Shown here: positions 1 through 8,056 of the stretch, piece after piece
How positions within the stretch are numbered: the first letter of the stretch is position 1
How the letters are laid out: the number at the start of each line of letters is the position of its first letter
Assembly: GCA_900557655.1 (NCBI GenBank)
Contig: USTX01000009.1
Span: forward strand, 1 to 11,460
Reading direction: 5' to 3'
Length of the DNA: 11,460 nucleotides
From: an uncultured Eubacteriales bacterium
GTDB taxonomy: Bacteria > Bacillota > Clostridia > Christensenellales > UBA1242
The notes under the pieces: generated by a model
The model's database searches: none
What the model was told of the DNA's origin: nothing
What the model saw: the letters and a program-made list of their open reading frames with translations, nothing else
Translations under genes and position numbers: made by a program

Positions 1-2
1 TC

Positions 3-2134
<2,132 letters not shown>

Positions 2135-2163
2135 AAAAATCGTCAAAAATCGCAGCAAACGCG

Positions 2164-2179
2164 TGCAAAATTGTTTGCA
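2164..2179. promoter_or_regulatory. Operator-like palindrome at the yajC promoter
   Basis: TGCAAA-ATTG-TTTGCA is a perfect 6-bp inverted repeat with a 4-bp spacer. It overlaps the -35 hexamer of the proposed yajC promoter. An overlapping longer pair, CAAAATT (2166-2172) and AATTTTG (2180-2186), adds to the symmetry. It could be a repressor site, or simply a weak hairpin downstream of tgt. It is AT-rich and lacks a clean T tract, so a terminator role is less likely. No regulator gene is visible in the window. Confidence 0.35.
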
Positions 2180-2203
2180 AATTTTGATAAAAACTGATAA
2201 AAT
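2175..2203 (+). promoter_or_regulatory. Sigma-A type promoter for yajC
   Basis: TTGCAA (2175-2180), a 17-nt spacer and TAAAAT (2198-2203), preceded by TG at 2195-2196, which makes an extended -10 element. It lies about 30 bp upstream of the yajC start. It implies that yajC can be transcribed apart from queA-tgt, although no strong terminator separates tgt from it. Confidence 0.6.
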
Positions 2204-2232
2204 CAACATATCAATAGTTAAGGAGAGAGAAA

Positions 2233-2763
2233 ATGAATTTATTACTTGCTAATAACACTGCCGGTGGGTCTTGGTGGGTTTATGTTTTAATGATTGTTGC
2301 GGTTGTTTTCTTGCTTATTTTTCCAATCTTTACTAACAAAAAGCGTAACAAAGAGTACACCGAAATGCTTAACCAACTAAGCGTTGGCGACGAGATTAAA
2401 ACGGTTGGCGGAATTATCGGCCGCATCCAAAAGATTAACAAAGAAAATGGTATGCCAAAGTCTATCATCATTGAAACGGGCGCAAAGGGCTCAGCACAGA
2501 CCTTAGAGCTTGATATAAGCTATATTGCGTTTGTTTTAAACCAAGTTAATCCTCCTAAAAAGGCCGAGGATGACGTTAAGGCTAGCAATAAGGCTGAAAC
2601 CAAAACTGACGCTAATGCTGAAGCCCAAAACACAGAAGAGGGCATTAGCGAGGCTAGCGCTGAAAACCAACAATCTGTCGAAGTTAAAGCCGAAGAAAAA
2701 GCGCCTGAAACAGCCGCGGCTAAGTCTAACAAGCAAAACAAATCTAAAAACAAAAAGAAATAA
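2233..2763 (+). CDS. yajC: Preprotein translocase subunit YajC, with a long charged tail
   Basis: YajC is the small single-span membrane partner of SecD and SecF in the Sec holotranslocon. Residues 15-33 form the one transmembrane helix, followed by a basic stop (TNKKRNK) and the cytosolic YajC fold with VGDEIKTVGGIIGRI at 51-65, which matches the family's GD..KT.GG..G.I pattern. The fold ends near residue 106. Residues 107-176 are a low-complexity tail, first rich in Lys, Glu, Ala and Asn, then strongly basic (SKNKKK at the end). Typical YajC is about 85-110 residues, so the tail adds roughly 70. AGGAG at 2221-2225, 7 nt before the ATG, supports the start. The gene has its own promoter and terminator, apart from secDF about 1.5 kb downstream. 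Confidence 0.93.
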   Translation: MNLLLANNTAGGSWWVYVLMIVAVVFLLIFPIFTNKKRNKEYTEMLNQLSVGDEIKTVGGIIGRIQKINKENGMPKSIIIETGAKGSAQTLELDISYIAFVLNQVNPPKKAEDDVKASNKAETKTDANAEAQNTEEGISEASAENQQSVEVKAEEKAPETAAAKSNKQNKSKNKKK

Positions 2764-2767
2764 TTTT

Positions 2768-2790
2768 CTCCCCGCCGCGGGGAGTTTTTT
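2768..2790 (+). terminator. Intrinsic terminator after yajC
   Basis: CTCCCC (2768-2773) pairs with GGGGAG (2779-2784) around a GCCGC loop and is followed at once by six T residues. It sits five bases after the yajC stop codon and ends the yajC transcript. Confidence 0.9.
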
Positions 2791-2828
2791 ATTGGTCGAA
2801 TTTAGATATTATTAGCGCGTAATTAATA

Positions 2829-2857
2829 TTGACAAATTTTAATATTATTGTTACAAT
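2829..2857 (+). promoter_or_regulatory. Near-consensus sigma-A promoter for the LRR gene
   Basis: A perfect TTGACA (2829-2834), a 17-nt spacer and TACAAT (2852-2857) make this one of the two best promoters in the window. With a normal start about 7 nt downstream, the transcript would begin near 2864, only some 10 nt before the ATG at 2874, with the AAGAGG ribosome binding site (2863-2868) at its extreme 5' end. Confidence 0.8.
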
Positions 2858-2873
2858 TAATTAAGAGGTTGTT

Positions 2874-3434
2874 ATGAACATTATTGAAGTTGAAACCTAT
2901 ATGCACCACAGTGATAGGTTCTATAACTATGCCTTCTCGCAGATTAACGGGTGCGGCAGGCTTACGCTTTTGGGTATAAAAGACGAACCATTTTTTGACT
3001 TGTTCGTTGCGAAGAATGGCGGAGAAGCGCCCACGATTGATAATCGTGTTGAGGTCATTGCGGATGGTGTGTTTAAAAACAAAGGCAATGTTTCTAGTAT
3101 TACATTTCCAGAACAACTGATGATTATTGGCGCCCGAGCGTTTGAGCACAGTGGCCTAAGAGGCGTGGATTTTAGCACGTGCAAAAACTTAAAAATTATA
3201 AAAGAGCGCGCGTTTTATGATATCTGTGCAAGCGGCGTTCTTGACTTAACGCCATGCCAGAGGCTGTTTGCCATTGAAAAATATGCGTTTGGCGTTAATG
3301 ATTTTGACGAGGTAAGGCTGCCAAGAACCACAATGTTTACCGTTAAGTGTGAAGGCGCGTTTTCAAAGCGTAACGGCGGCAATACGGCTTGCACAAAACC
3401 TGTTGACGAAGAAGAGCAAATGCGCTTGTTTTAG
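2874..3434 (+). CDS. BspA-type leucine-rich repeat protein (LRR_5 family)
   Basis: A protein of 186 residues with no signal peptide or membrane segment, so probably cytoplasmic. From about residue 58 it carries roughly four repeats of about 23 residues with the LRR_5 pattern (I..xAF.....L..V.F): VEVIADGVF, MIIGARAF, KIIKERAF and AIEKYAFG, then a degenerate FTVKCEGAF at 155-163. The N-terminal 55 residues (with NGCGRLTLLGIKDEP) are not recognised. LRR_5 proteins are often surface adhesins, but those normally have a signal peptide and anchor, which are absent here, so the role is unknown; protein binding is only a guess. AAGAGG at 2863-2868 supports the start. The gene stands alone between a strong promoter and a terminator, which suggests an independent unit inserted among the Sec genes. 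Confidence 0.85.
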   Translation: MNIIEVETYMHHSDRFYNYAFSQINGCGRLTLLGIKDEPFFDLFVAKNGGEAPTIDNRVEVIADGVFKNKGNVSSITFPEQLMIIGARAFEHSGLRGVDFSTCKNLKIIKERAFYDICASGVLDLTPCQRLFAIEKYAFGVNDFDEVRLPRTTMFTVKCEGAFSKRNGGNTACTKPVDEEEQMRLF

Positions 3435-3451
3435 TTTTTAATTTATTAATT

Positions 3452-3474
3452 AGCCCCGTGTTTGGGGCTTTTTT
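3452..3474 (+). terminator. Intrinsic terminator after the LRR gene
   Basis: AGCCCC (3452-3457) pairs with GGGGCT (3464-3469) around a GTGTTT loop, followed by a T tract to 3474. It isolates the LRR gene from the downstream membrane-protein gene. Confidence 0.9.
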
Positions 3475-3602
3475 GTTATTTGTTTACAAAATCTTTTATT
3501 GCGCTGTGCGTTTTTATTTTAATATGAAGGTTTTAGCTTTTTCATAGCCATCTTTGGCATAAACAAGGCGGCTGGGGCATAAGTTTTATTGAGGTAAAAA
3601 GA
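3475..3602 (+). other. Leader region before the DUF3792-type gene
   Basis: There is no coding signal here. Since a terminator precedes it, the next gene needs a promoter within this stretch. The best match is weak: TTGCGC (3499-3504), an 18-nt spacer and TATGAA (3523-3528). GGCATAA occurs twice (3556-3562 and 3576-3582), and GCCA-TCTT-TGGC (3547-3558) could form a small hairpin. GAGGT at 3591-3595 is the ribosome binding site of the following gene. Confidence 0.3.
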
Positions 3603-3995
3603 ATGGTTAAAACAGAAACAATAAACAAAAAAAGCGGATTTTTTGCGTATTTAAAAGCGGGGATAATGGCGCTTATCATAACACTTTTTCTTATTTTAAT
3701 TTTTGCGATAGTTTTAAAATTTACAAACATTAGTGATAAGGTGATTGCACCCATCAACCTTGCTATAAAGGCGATAAGTATTGCGGTTGGAACCTTGATT
3801 GTGGCGCGAAACGGCGAGGGCGGCCTTAAAAAAGGCGTCCTTTTGGGCTTGATTTTTACGGCGCTTGCGTTTATCGTTTTCTCGGCGCTTAATGGGTCGT
3901 TCGTGATAGGTTGGTCGCTTTTAGCAGACTTTGGTTTTGGCGCATTGGTTGGTGGCATCGTTGGCGTAATCGCCGTTAATTTAAAAAAGAGTTAA
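3603..3995 (+). CDS. Four-helix membrane protein, TIGR04086/DUF3792 (YrzE-like) family
   Basis: A small hydrophobic protein of 130 residues with a short basic N-terminus (KTETINKKSG) and four predicted membrane helices at about 15-40, 47-68, 73-97 and 102-126, ending in NLKKS. Size, helix spacing, the conserved short loop RNGEGGLKKG between helices 2 and 3, and the glycine-rich last helix fit the TIGR04086/DUF3792 family, which in Clostridia commonly sits between yajC and secD. Its biochemical function is not established; the location suggests a link to Sec export or membrane physiology, which is inference. The ATG is supported by GAGGT 7 nt upstream. In related genomes the peptide gene scfA and its radical-SAM partner often accompany this gene, but neither is seen here. 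Confidence 0.75.
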   Translation: MVKTETINKKSGFFAYLKAGIMALIITLFLILIFAIVLKFTNISDKVIAPINLAIKAISIAVGTLIVARNGEGGLKKGVLLGLIFTALAFIVFSALNGSFVIGWSLLADFGFGALVGGIVGVIAVNLKKS

Positions 3996-4009
3996 TCCTC
4001 GCAATGACA
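3996..4009. repeat. Possible remnant of a dispersed intergenic repeat
   Basis: TCCTCGCAATGACA lies directly after the stop codon of the membrane-protein gene. From memory, its complement TGTCATTGCGAGGA is a recurring edge of short dispersed repeats in many bacterial genomes, including gut Bacillota. Only this one copy is visible, so it may be chance. Confidence 0.3.
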
Positions 4010-4027
4010 ATACTACTTTCAGCAATA

Positions 4028-4055
4028 TTTAAACTTTAAACTTTAAACTTTCAAC
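4028..4055. repeat. Tandem 7-bp repeat, four units
   Basis: TTTAAAC occurs three times in tandem (4028-4048), followed by a one-mismatch unit, TTTCAAC (4049-4055). It is noncoding and lies between the DUF3792-type gene and the proposed terminator. The number of copies could vary by slippage. Confidence 0.8.
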
Positions 4056-4066
4056 TTTTTTAACTC

Positions 4067-4107
4067 GGTCGTCGGCCTTAAAACACACAAGCAGGGCGGC
4101 CTTTTTT
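4067..4107 (+). terminator. Probable intrinsic terminator after the DUF3792-type gene
   Basis: GGTCGTC (4067-4073) can pair with GGCGGCC (4095-4101) over seven positions, including two G-U wobbles, and is followed by six T residues (4102-4107). The loop is long, about 21 nt, so the hairpin is less convincing than the others in the window. Confidence 0.45.
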
Positions 4108-4189
4108 GTTGCATATTCAAAAACGGCGAATTAAACTATGATTTTTGGGCAAAAATTGGTTTAAAATATTAAAATTCTTGGCGAAATTG

Positions 4190-4219
4190 TTGACCGCTTG
4201 GGGCAGTTTAATGTATAAT
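4190..4219 (+). promoter_or_regulatory. Sigma-A promoter for secDF
   Basis: TTGACC (4190-4195), an 18-nt spacer and a perfect TATAAT (4214-4219). Transcription would start near 4226, giving a leader of about 40 nt before secD. The stretch from 4108 to 4189 shows nothing else beyond AT-rich sequence. Confidence 0.75.
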
Positions 4220-4266
4220 AAGCAAGTAAGATTATCTTTACAATACTTTTAAAGGACCAGTTTTTG

Positions 4267-5580
4267 ATGAAATCGTATAAAAAATCCACATCTTTGTTTT
4301 TAATCATCTTTATGTCGGTCATTCTTGTTGTTGGTCTTGTTTTTGCCTTTATTCCTATGAATTTTGGCTCAACTAAGTACCTTTCTTTTGCAGGCAACAT
4401 TAAATACGCAAGCGAATTAAAGGCAGGAATGTATGCCGAGTACACCGCCTCAGGAGATGTAACTCGTGCCCAAATGAACACAGCGGTTGACCAAATCAAA
4501 TCAATTCTTTCTAACAAGGGGCATACTGGCGCGTTTGTTGCCGCAGTTGGCGACAAGTCTATCCGCGTTGAGGTCGGCCTTGAAACAGGCGGCGAGTATA
4601 CTGAAACACAGTCGCTTTTAGCCACCATCGGCGTTGGCGTTTTTGAGCTTAGAACAGGCACAGAAAAAAACAAAACATTTATCTCTGGTCGAGAACATAT
4701 AACGGAAATCACCACTGGATCAGCCTCGGGTTCAAGCTATGTTAAAATCAGCTTTAACGAAAAGGGGCTTCAAGCATATAAAGCCAATATGAAGTCTGGC
4801 ACCACAATTTATGTTTATATGGGTGATGAACTTCAAACCAGTTTTTCTGGCAGCGACGCGGCTTATGATGATATGTATCTTAATTTTGAGACCTATGCAG
4901 AGGCCGAAAAGTTTGCAACAAGCGTTAAGTTTGGCTCTTTTATTCCAGTTGACTTTGACAAAACCAAAACCGAAATTAATACGATGAGTTCGCCATTCTC
5001 AACGGTTGGGCTAACAGCGGATATTAACAGTGCGGCTTATAACAAAAGCAACACCTTTGTTTTGCTTTTTGTTGCGCTTTTGGCGTGTGTTACAGCGGCA
5101 ATCGTGTTTATGATTATAAAACACAGAGCATTCGGCGTTGCCAACCTTTTATCAATGCTTATATTGTCAGTAATCATAACCTATATTTTGCAACTTCTTC
5201 CTTGGATTGAAATAGGGCTTAGCGCGCTTGTTTCCATCGCTGTTTCAAGCGCGATGACTTTTATGGGTGCGTTTATCTATATTGGCAAGGTTAGCGCTGA
5301 GTTTAGCCTTGGAAAAACCCTTGAAGCAAGCCTTGAATCGGGCTTTAAAAAGTCTGCTTTTATCAACGCCGTTATCGCGGGGCTTATGTTTGTTGCCGGC
5401 TTGTTTATGGCATTTTTAACAAGGGGGGCAGTTGCAACCGCGGCGATTATTCTTGCTGTGTTTGGGGCGGCCTATGCGCTTAACAATATTTTGCTTTTGC
5501 CTTGGTTTATCTCAATTTTCTATTCGTTTGAAAAGAAAAACACCCTGGCCTATGGCTTAGGAGGGCAAAAAAATGACTAA
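4267..5580 (+). CDS. secD: Protein translocase subunit SecD (divergent)
   Basis: SecD works with SecF in the membrane to pull exported proteins outward after SecA/SecYEG, using the ion gradient. The 437 residues fit separate clostridial SecD. One helix (9-29) precedes a large external domain (about 32-260), then five helices at about 262-284, 288-310, 314-339, 363-384 and 387-420. The segment ASELKAGMYAEYTA (49-62) aligns with the family motif GLDLKGG but has lost Asp and one Gly. The fourth-helix motif AVDANV..ER is absent: the region reads SIAVSSAMTFMGAFIYIGK, and no Asp lies within a helix. GKTLEASLESGF (349-360) does match the conserved loop. ATG at 4267 is preferred over the TTG at 4264 because AAAGGA (4251-4256) is better spaced from it. 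It overlaps secF by 8 bp. Confidence 0.88.
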   Translation: MKSYKKSTSLFLIIFMSVILVVGLVFAFIPMNFGSTKYLSFAGNIKYASELKAGMYAEYTASGDVTRAQMNTAVDQIKSILSNKGHTGAFVAAVGDKSIRVEVGLETGGEYTETQSLLATIGVGVFELRTGTEKNKTFISGREHITEITTGSASGSSYVKISFNEKGLQAYKANMKSGTTIYVYMGDELQTSFSGSDAAYDDMYLNFETYAEAEKFATSVKFGSFIPVDFDKTKTEINTMSSPFSTVGLTADINSAAYNKSNTFVLLFVALLACVTAAIVFMIIKHRAFGVANLLSMLILSVIITYILQLLPWIEIGLSALVSIAVSSAMTFMGAFIYIGKVSAEFSLGKTLEASLESGFKKSAFINAVIAGLMFVAGLFMAFLTRGAVATAAIILAVFGAAYALNNILLLPWFISIFYSFEKKNTLAYGLGGQKND

Positions 5581-6511
5581 CAAAAAAACTATTAAATTTC
5601 CGCTTAAAATAATGCTTATTGTTTGCGCATCTATTCTTGCGCTTTCAATTGTTATCGCTTGTATCTTTGGCTTTAATGCAAGTGTTGGGTTTGGCGGCGG
5701 AAGCCAACTTAAAGTTGAAGTAAGCGAAACAAGCGCATTAAGTAATGCATACGCAAAAACAACCAAAACCCTTAAAAATAAAGGGTTGCACGTTGAAAGC
5801 GCCTTTGTTGAAGACAATAATGACGGACACTTTGTTGTTGTAAGACTAACTAACAAAACAATTAAAAATGCTGACGATATCCGCGCAGCTGTTGCGGAGG
5901 CGGCTAATGTTGACGTAAGCAATGTTTCAAATTTTGAGGCTGTGCGCGGGTCGCTTACCACTAACTTTATTCTTATGCTTAGCCTTTCAATCTTGCTTAT
6001 TGCGATGGTTGTTTTCTTTGGCGGCTGGCTTAGATACGGCGTGGCGGGCGCAACAACGCTCACCGTTGTTTATCTTGTAAGCATAATTATGTATTTGGCG
6101 GCTTTGATTATAACGCGTGTTCCTATCTCAAGCGGGTCGCTTGCGGTTATGGGGCTTTCAAGCATAATCGCTGTTATTGCGTCTATTCTTGTTTGTGAGT
6201 TTATACGCGCGAATGCCAAAACCAAACAGTTTGAAGACCATTCGGTAACCGAGTTGGTAACCGAGGGCGCAAACAGCGCGATTATGCCTCTTTGCGTTTT
6301 AGTGGCCTTTGTTGCGGTGTTTAGCATTATTTCGCTTTTTGCGCCAAATGCACTTGTTAAACTGACGGCGGTTAGTTCGCTTCTTGGCCTTATTGTTTCA
6401 ATCGGCGTTGGGCTGTTTGTTGGGTGCGGCATTTTAATTGCGCTTACGGAAGCTGCCGAGTTTAAGAAAAAACTTCAAGTATCGAAAAACCCAAATCTTA
6501 ATAAAAAGTAA
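5573..6511 (+). CDS. secF: Protein translocase subunit SecF (divergent)
   Basis: SecF is the obligate partner of SecD. The 312 residues have a first helix (about 11-33), an external domain (34-130) and five further helices between 131 and 293. The motif after helix 1 reads SVGFGGGSQLKVEV (37-50), where the family has GIDFTGG, so the Asp is gone. VRGSLTTNF (124-132) matches the entry to helix 2. The usual HD of the following helix is replaced by VVYLVS (165-170), and GYSLNDT...DRIRE becomes GLSSIIAVIASILVCEFIRAN (194-214), keeping only the end of the motif. AGGAGG at 5559-5564 is 8 nt before the ATG, an ideal site inside the secD 3' end, and the genes share 8 bp (ATGACTAA), so translation is coupled. 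Position next to secD, size and topology make the assignment firm despite the divergence. Confidence 0.85.
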   Translation: MTNKKTIKFPLKIMLIVCASILALSIVIACIFGFNASVGFGGGSQLKVEVSETSALSNAYAKTTKTLKNKGLHVESAFVEDNNDGHFVVVRLTNKTIKNADDIRAAVAEAANVDVSNVSNFEAVRGSLTTNFILMLSLSILLIAMVVFFGGWLRYGVAGATTLTVVYLVSIIMYLAALIITRVPISSGSLAVMGLSSIIAVIASILVCEFIRANAKTKQFEDHSVTELVTEGANSAIMPLCVLVAFVAVFSIISLFAPNALVKLTAVSSLLGLIVSIGVGLFVGCGILIALTEAAEFKKKLQVSKNPNLNKK

Positions 6512-6517
6512 TCACAA

Positions 6518-6549
6518 AACCTTTTTAAGCCTTCGGGTTTGAAAAGGTT
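6518..6549 (+). promoter_or_regulatory. 14-bp hairpin with UUCG loop that covers the recJ ribosome binding site
   Basis: AACCTTTTTAAGCC (6518-6531) pairs over all 14 positions with 6536-6549, with two G-U wobbles, closed by a UUCG tetraloop bounded by C-G. The AAAAGG at 6542-6547, the only good ribosome binding site for recJ, is wholly within the 3' arm. The hairpin is followed by an interrupted T-rich stretch (6548-6559), so it may act as a secF terminator, as an attenuator, or as a brake on recJ translation. Confidence 0.75.
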
Positions 6550-6559
6550 ATTTATTTTT

Positions 6560-8056
6560 ATGAAAAAAGAAAAAATTTTAACTGACATTCGCCTAATCGA
6601 CTGGCTTTATAAACTTGGCGTAACCGAACCAAATGAGGTTCGTGAGTTTTTGAACCCAAGCGCCACCCAGCTTCATCACCCGATGGGGCTTTTGGGAATA
6701 AAAGAAGCCGCCGAAACCATCACGGACGGCATCAAAAATAACAAGAAATTCGTTATTGTTGGCGACTATGACTGTGACGGAATTATGGCCAGCACAGTGG
6801 TTTATCAGTGTTTAAAGGCGCAAAACGCGCGGGTTGACGTGTTTATTCCTAACCGCTTTGACGATGGGTATGGCCTTAACCTTAACATTGCGCAAGAAAT
6901 AATTAAAACCGCCGCGCCTGACATTTTAATCACCGTCGACCTTGGCATTTCGTGTGCGCAGGAGGTCGAATTTTTAAAAAACAACGGTGTTCCGGTTATC
7001 GTTACTGACCACCACGAACCACAGGCCATTATCCCAGATTGTATCGTTGTTGACCCAAAGATTAAGCAAGATTATGCGTGCTCATTTTTGTGTGGCACGG
7101 GGGTGGCGTATAAGTTGGTATCGGCAATTGCTGGCTTTGATTTTGCTAACAACTTTTTAGACGTCGTTTCGATTGCAACCATTGGCGACATCGTTCCGCT
7201 TAAAGATGAAAACCGCGCGATTGCGGCGATGGGGCTTGAACGCCTAAATCACAAAAATTTCAGCCTTAAAAGCCTTGAATACCTTTTTAAAGAATTAAAA
7301 ATTGAACACGTAACCAGCACAGATATTTACCTTAAAGTTGTACCTAAAATCAATGCCAGCGGGCGTATGGATAATGGCAAAAAGGTGTTTGATTTTCTTA
7401 ACACAAGTGATGATGGCCAAAGGAAAAGGCTGCTTGCAAGCATCCTTGCAGATAATGCGCTTAGGCTTGACGAAATCATGCGCTCGGTTGAAATCGTTAA
7501 TGCCCAGATAGCCAAGATGGATGTAATTAACCTGCCGATTATCTGCGTAAAAGGCGAGTTCCATCAAGGCGTTTTGGGCATAATTGCCTCGCGCATAATC
7601 AACGATTTTGGGCGCCCCGCACTTGTTTTTGCGCCAACTGAAAACGGCACGCTTAAAGCAAGCGGACGTGCGGTTGACGGCATTGACCTTCACGGCGCGG
7701 TTGAAAAGTTAAGCCACCTTTGTGAGCATTTCGGCGGGCACAAACTTGCCATCGGTCTTGAAATCAAGCAAGAGGCCTACGACGAATTTGTTGCGCTTTT
7801 ATGTAATGAAATCCGCGCACAGATAATGAATACAAGCGCATATTACAAGCAGTCTAAACCCGATATTGCCATCACGCTTGACGACATTACTCCCGCATTT
7901 TTAGACGAACTTAGTTTTCTTGCGCCTTTTGGTTGCGAGAATCCTAAGCCTACGTTTGGATTGGCTATTTCGGGCGCAGTGGGGTATAGCCAAATTGGGG
8001 CTGCGCCAAGCGGTCACCTTAAACTTAACTTAGGCAAGGGCAAAGGCGCACGCTGA
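6560..8056 (+). CDS. recJ: Single-stranded-DNA exonuclease RecJ, N-terminal part (frameshifted gene)
   Basis: RecJ degrades single-stranded DNA 5' to 3' in recombination and mismatch or base-excision repair. The 498 residues hold the full catalytic core: DYDCDG at 70-ish (69-74), VDLGIS at 126-131, DHH at 150-152, CGTGVAYKL at 178-186, ATIGDIVPLKDENR at 206-219, NASGRM at 265-270, the DHHA1 domain with GVLGIIASRI and GGHKLAIG (392-399), and the start of the OB fold, GHLKLNLG (485-492). The frame ends at a TGA (8054-8056) in the middle of that fold; the rest continues in the +1 frame. The ATG at 6560 fits the usual N-terminus; an upstream in-frame TTG at 6539 lies inside the hairpin and has no ribosome binding site. 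AAAAGG at 6542-6547 is 12 nt from the ATG. Confidence 0.9.
   Translation: MKKEKILTDIRLIDWLYKLGVTEPNEVREFLNPSATQLHHPMGLLGIKEAAETITDGIKNNKKFVIVGDYDCDGIMASTVVYQCLKAQNARVDVFIPNRFDDGYGLNLNIAQEIIKTAAPDILITVDLGISCAQEVEFLKNNGVPVIVTDHHEPQAIIPDCIVVDPKIKQDYACSFLCGTGVAYKLVSAIAGFDFANNFLDVVSIATIGDIVPLKDENRAIAAMGLERLNHKNFSLKSLEYLFKELKIEHVTSTDIYLKVVPKINASGRMDNGKKVFDFLNTSDDGQRKRLLASILADNALRLDEIMRSVEIVNAQIAKMDVINLPIICVKGEFHQGVLGIIASRIINDFGRPALVFAPTENGTLKASGRAVDGIDLHGAVEKLSHLCEHFGGHKLAIGLEIKQEAYDEFVALLCNEIRAQIMNTSAYYKQSKPDIAITLDDITPAFLDELSFLAPFGCENPKPTFGLAISGAVGYSQIGAAPSGHLKLNLGKGKGAR

Noticed and set aside
2135..2232. PreQ1 riboswitch near the queuosine genes
   Set aside because: The gap follows tgt rather than preceding a queuosine gene, and I see no preQ1 aptamer pattern; the region upstream of queA is outside the window.
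2823..3149. Minus-strand frame of 108 codons over the LRR promoter and gene
   Set aside because: It lies opposite a clear promoter and repeat protein and has no motif or start signal.
4264..4266. TTG at 4264 as the secD start
   Set aside because: The adjacent ATG at 4267 is better spaced from AAAGGA and gives a normal start.
3996..4266. A small Cys-rich scfA-type peptide before secD
   Set aside because: I read this gap for the characteristic cluster of Cys codons and found none; it holds repeats, a terminator and a promoter.
4161..4715. Minus-strand frame of 184 codons over the secD promoter and 5' end
   Set aside because: It is a shadow of secD; its product has no recognisable family and would run through the secD promoter.
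5557..6063. Minus-strand frame of 168 codons inside secF
   Set aside because: It is antisense to a clear SecF gene, has low-complexity Ser/Leu/Ala composition, and has no recognisable motif or ribosome binding site.
6539..6541. TTG at 6539 as the recJ start
   Set aside because: It lies inside the hairpin, has no ribosome binding site, and adds residues not seen at RecJ N-termini.
8031..8056. Programmed frameshift in recJ
   Set aside because: The shift needed is +1, and no prfB-like slip site or upstream Shine-Dalgarno stimulator is evident; RecJ is not known to be recoded.
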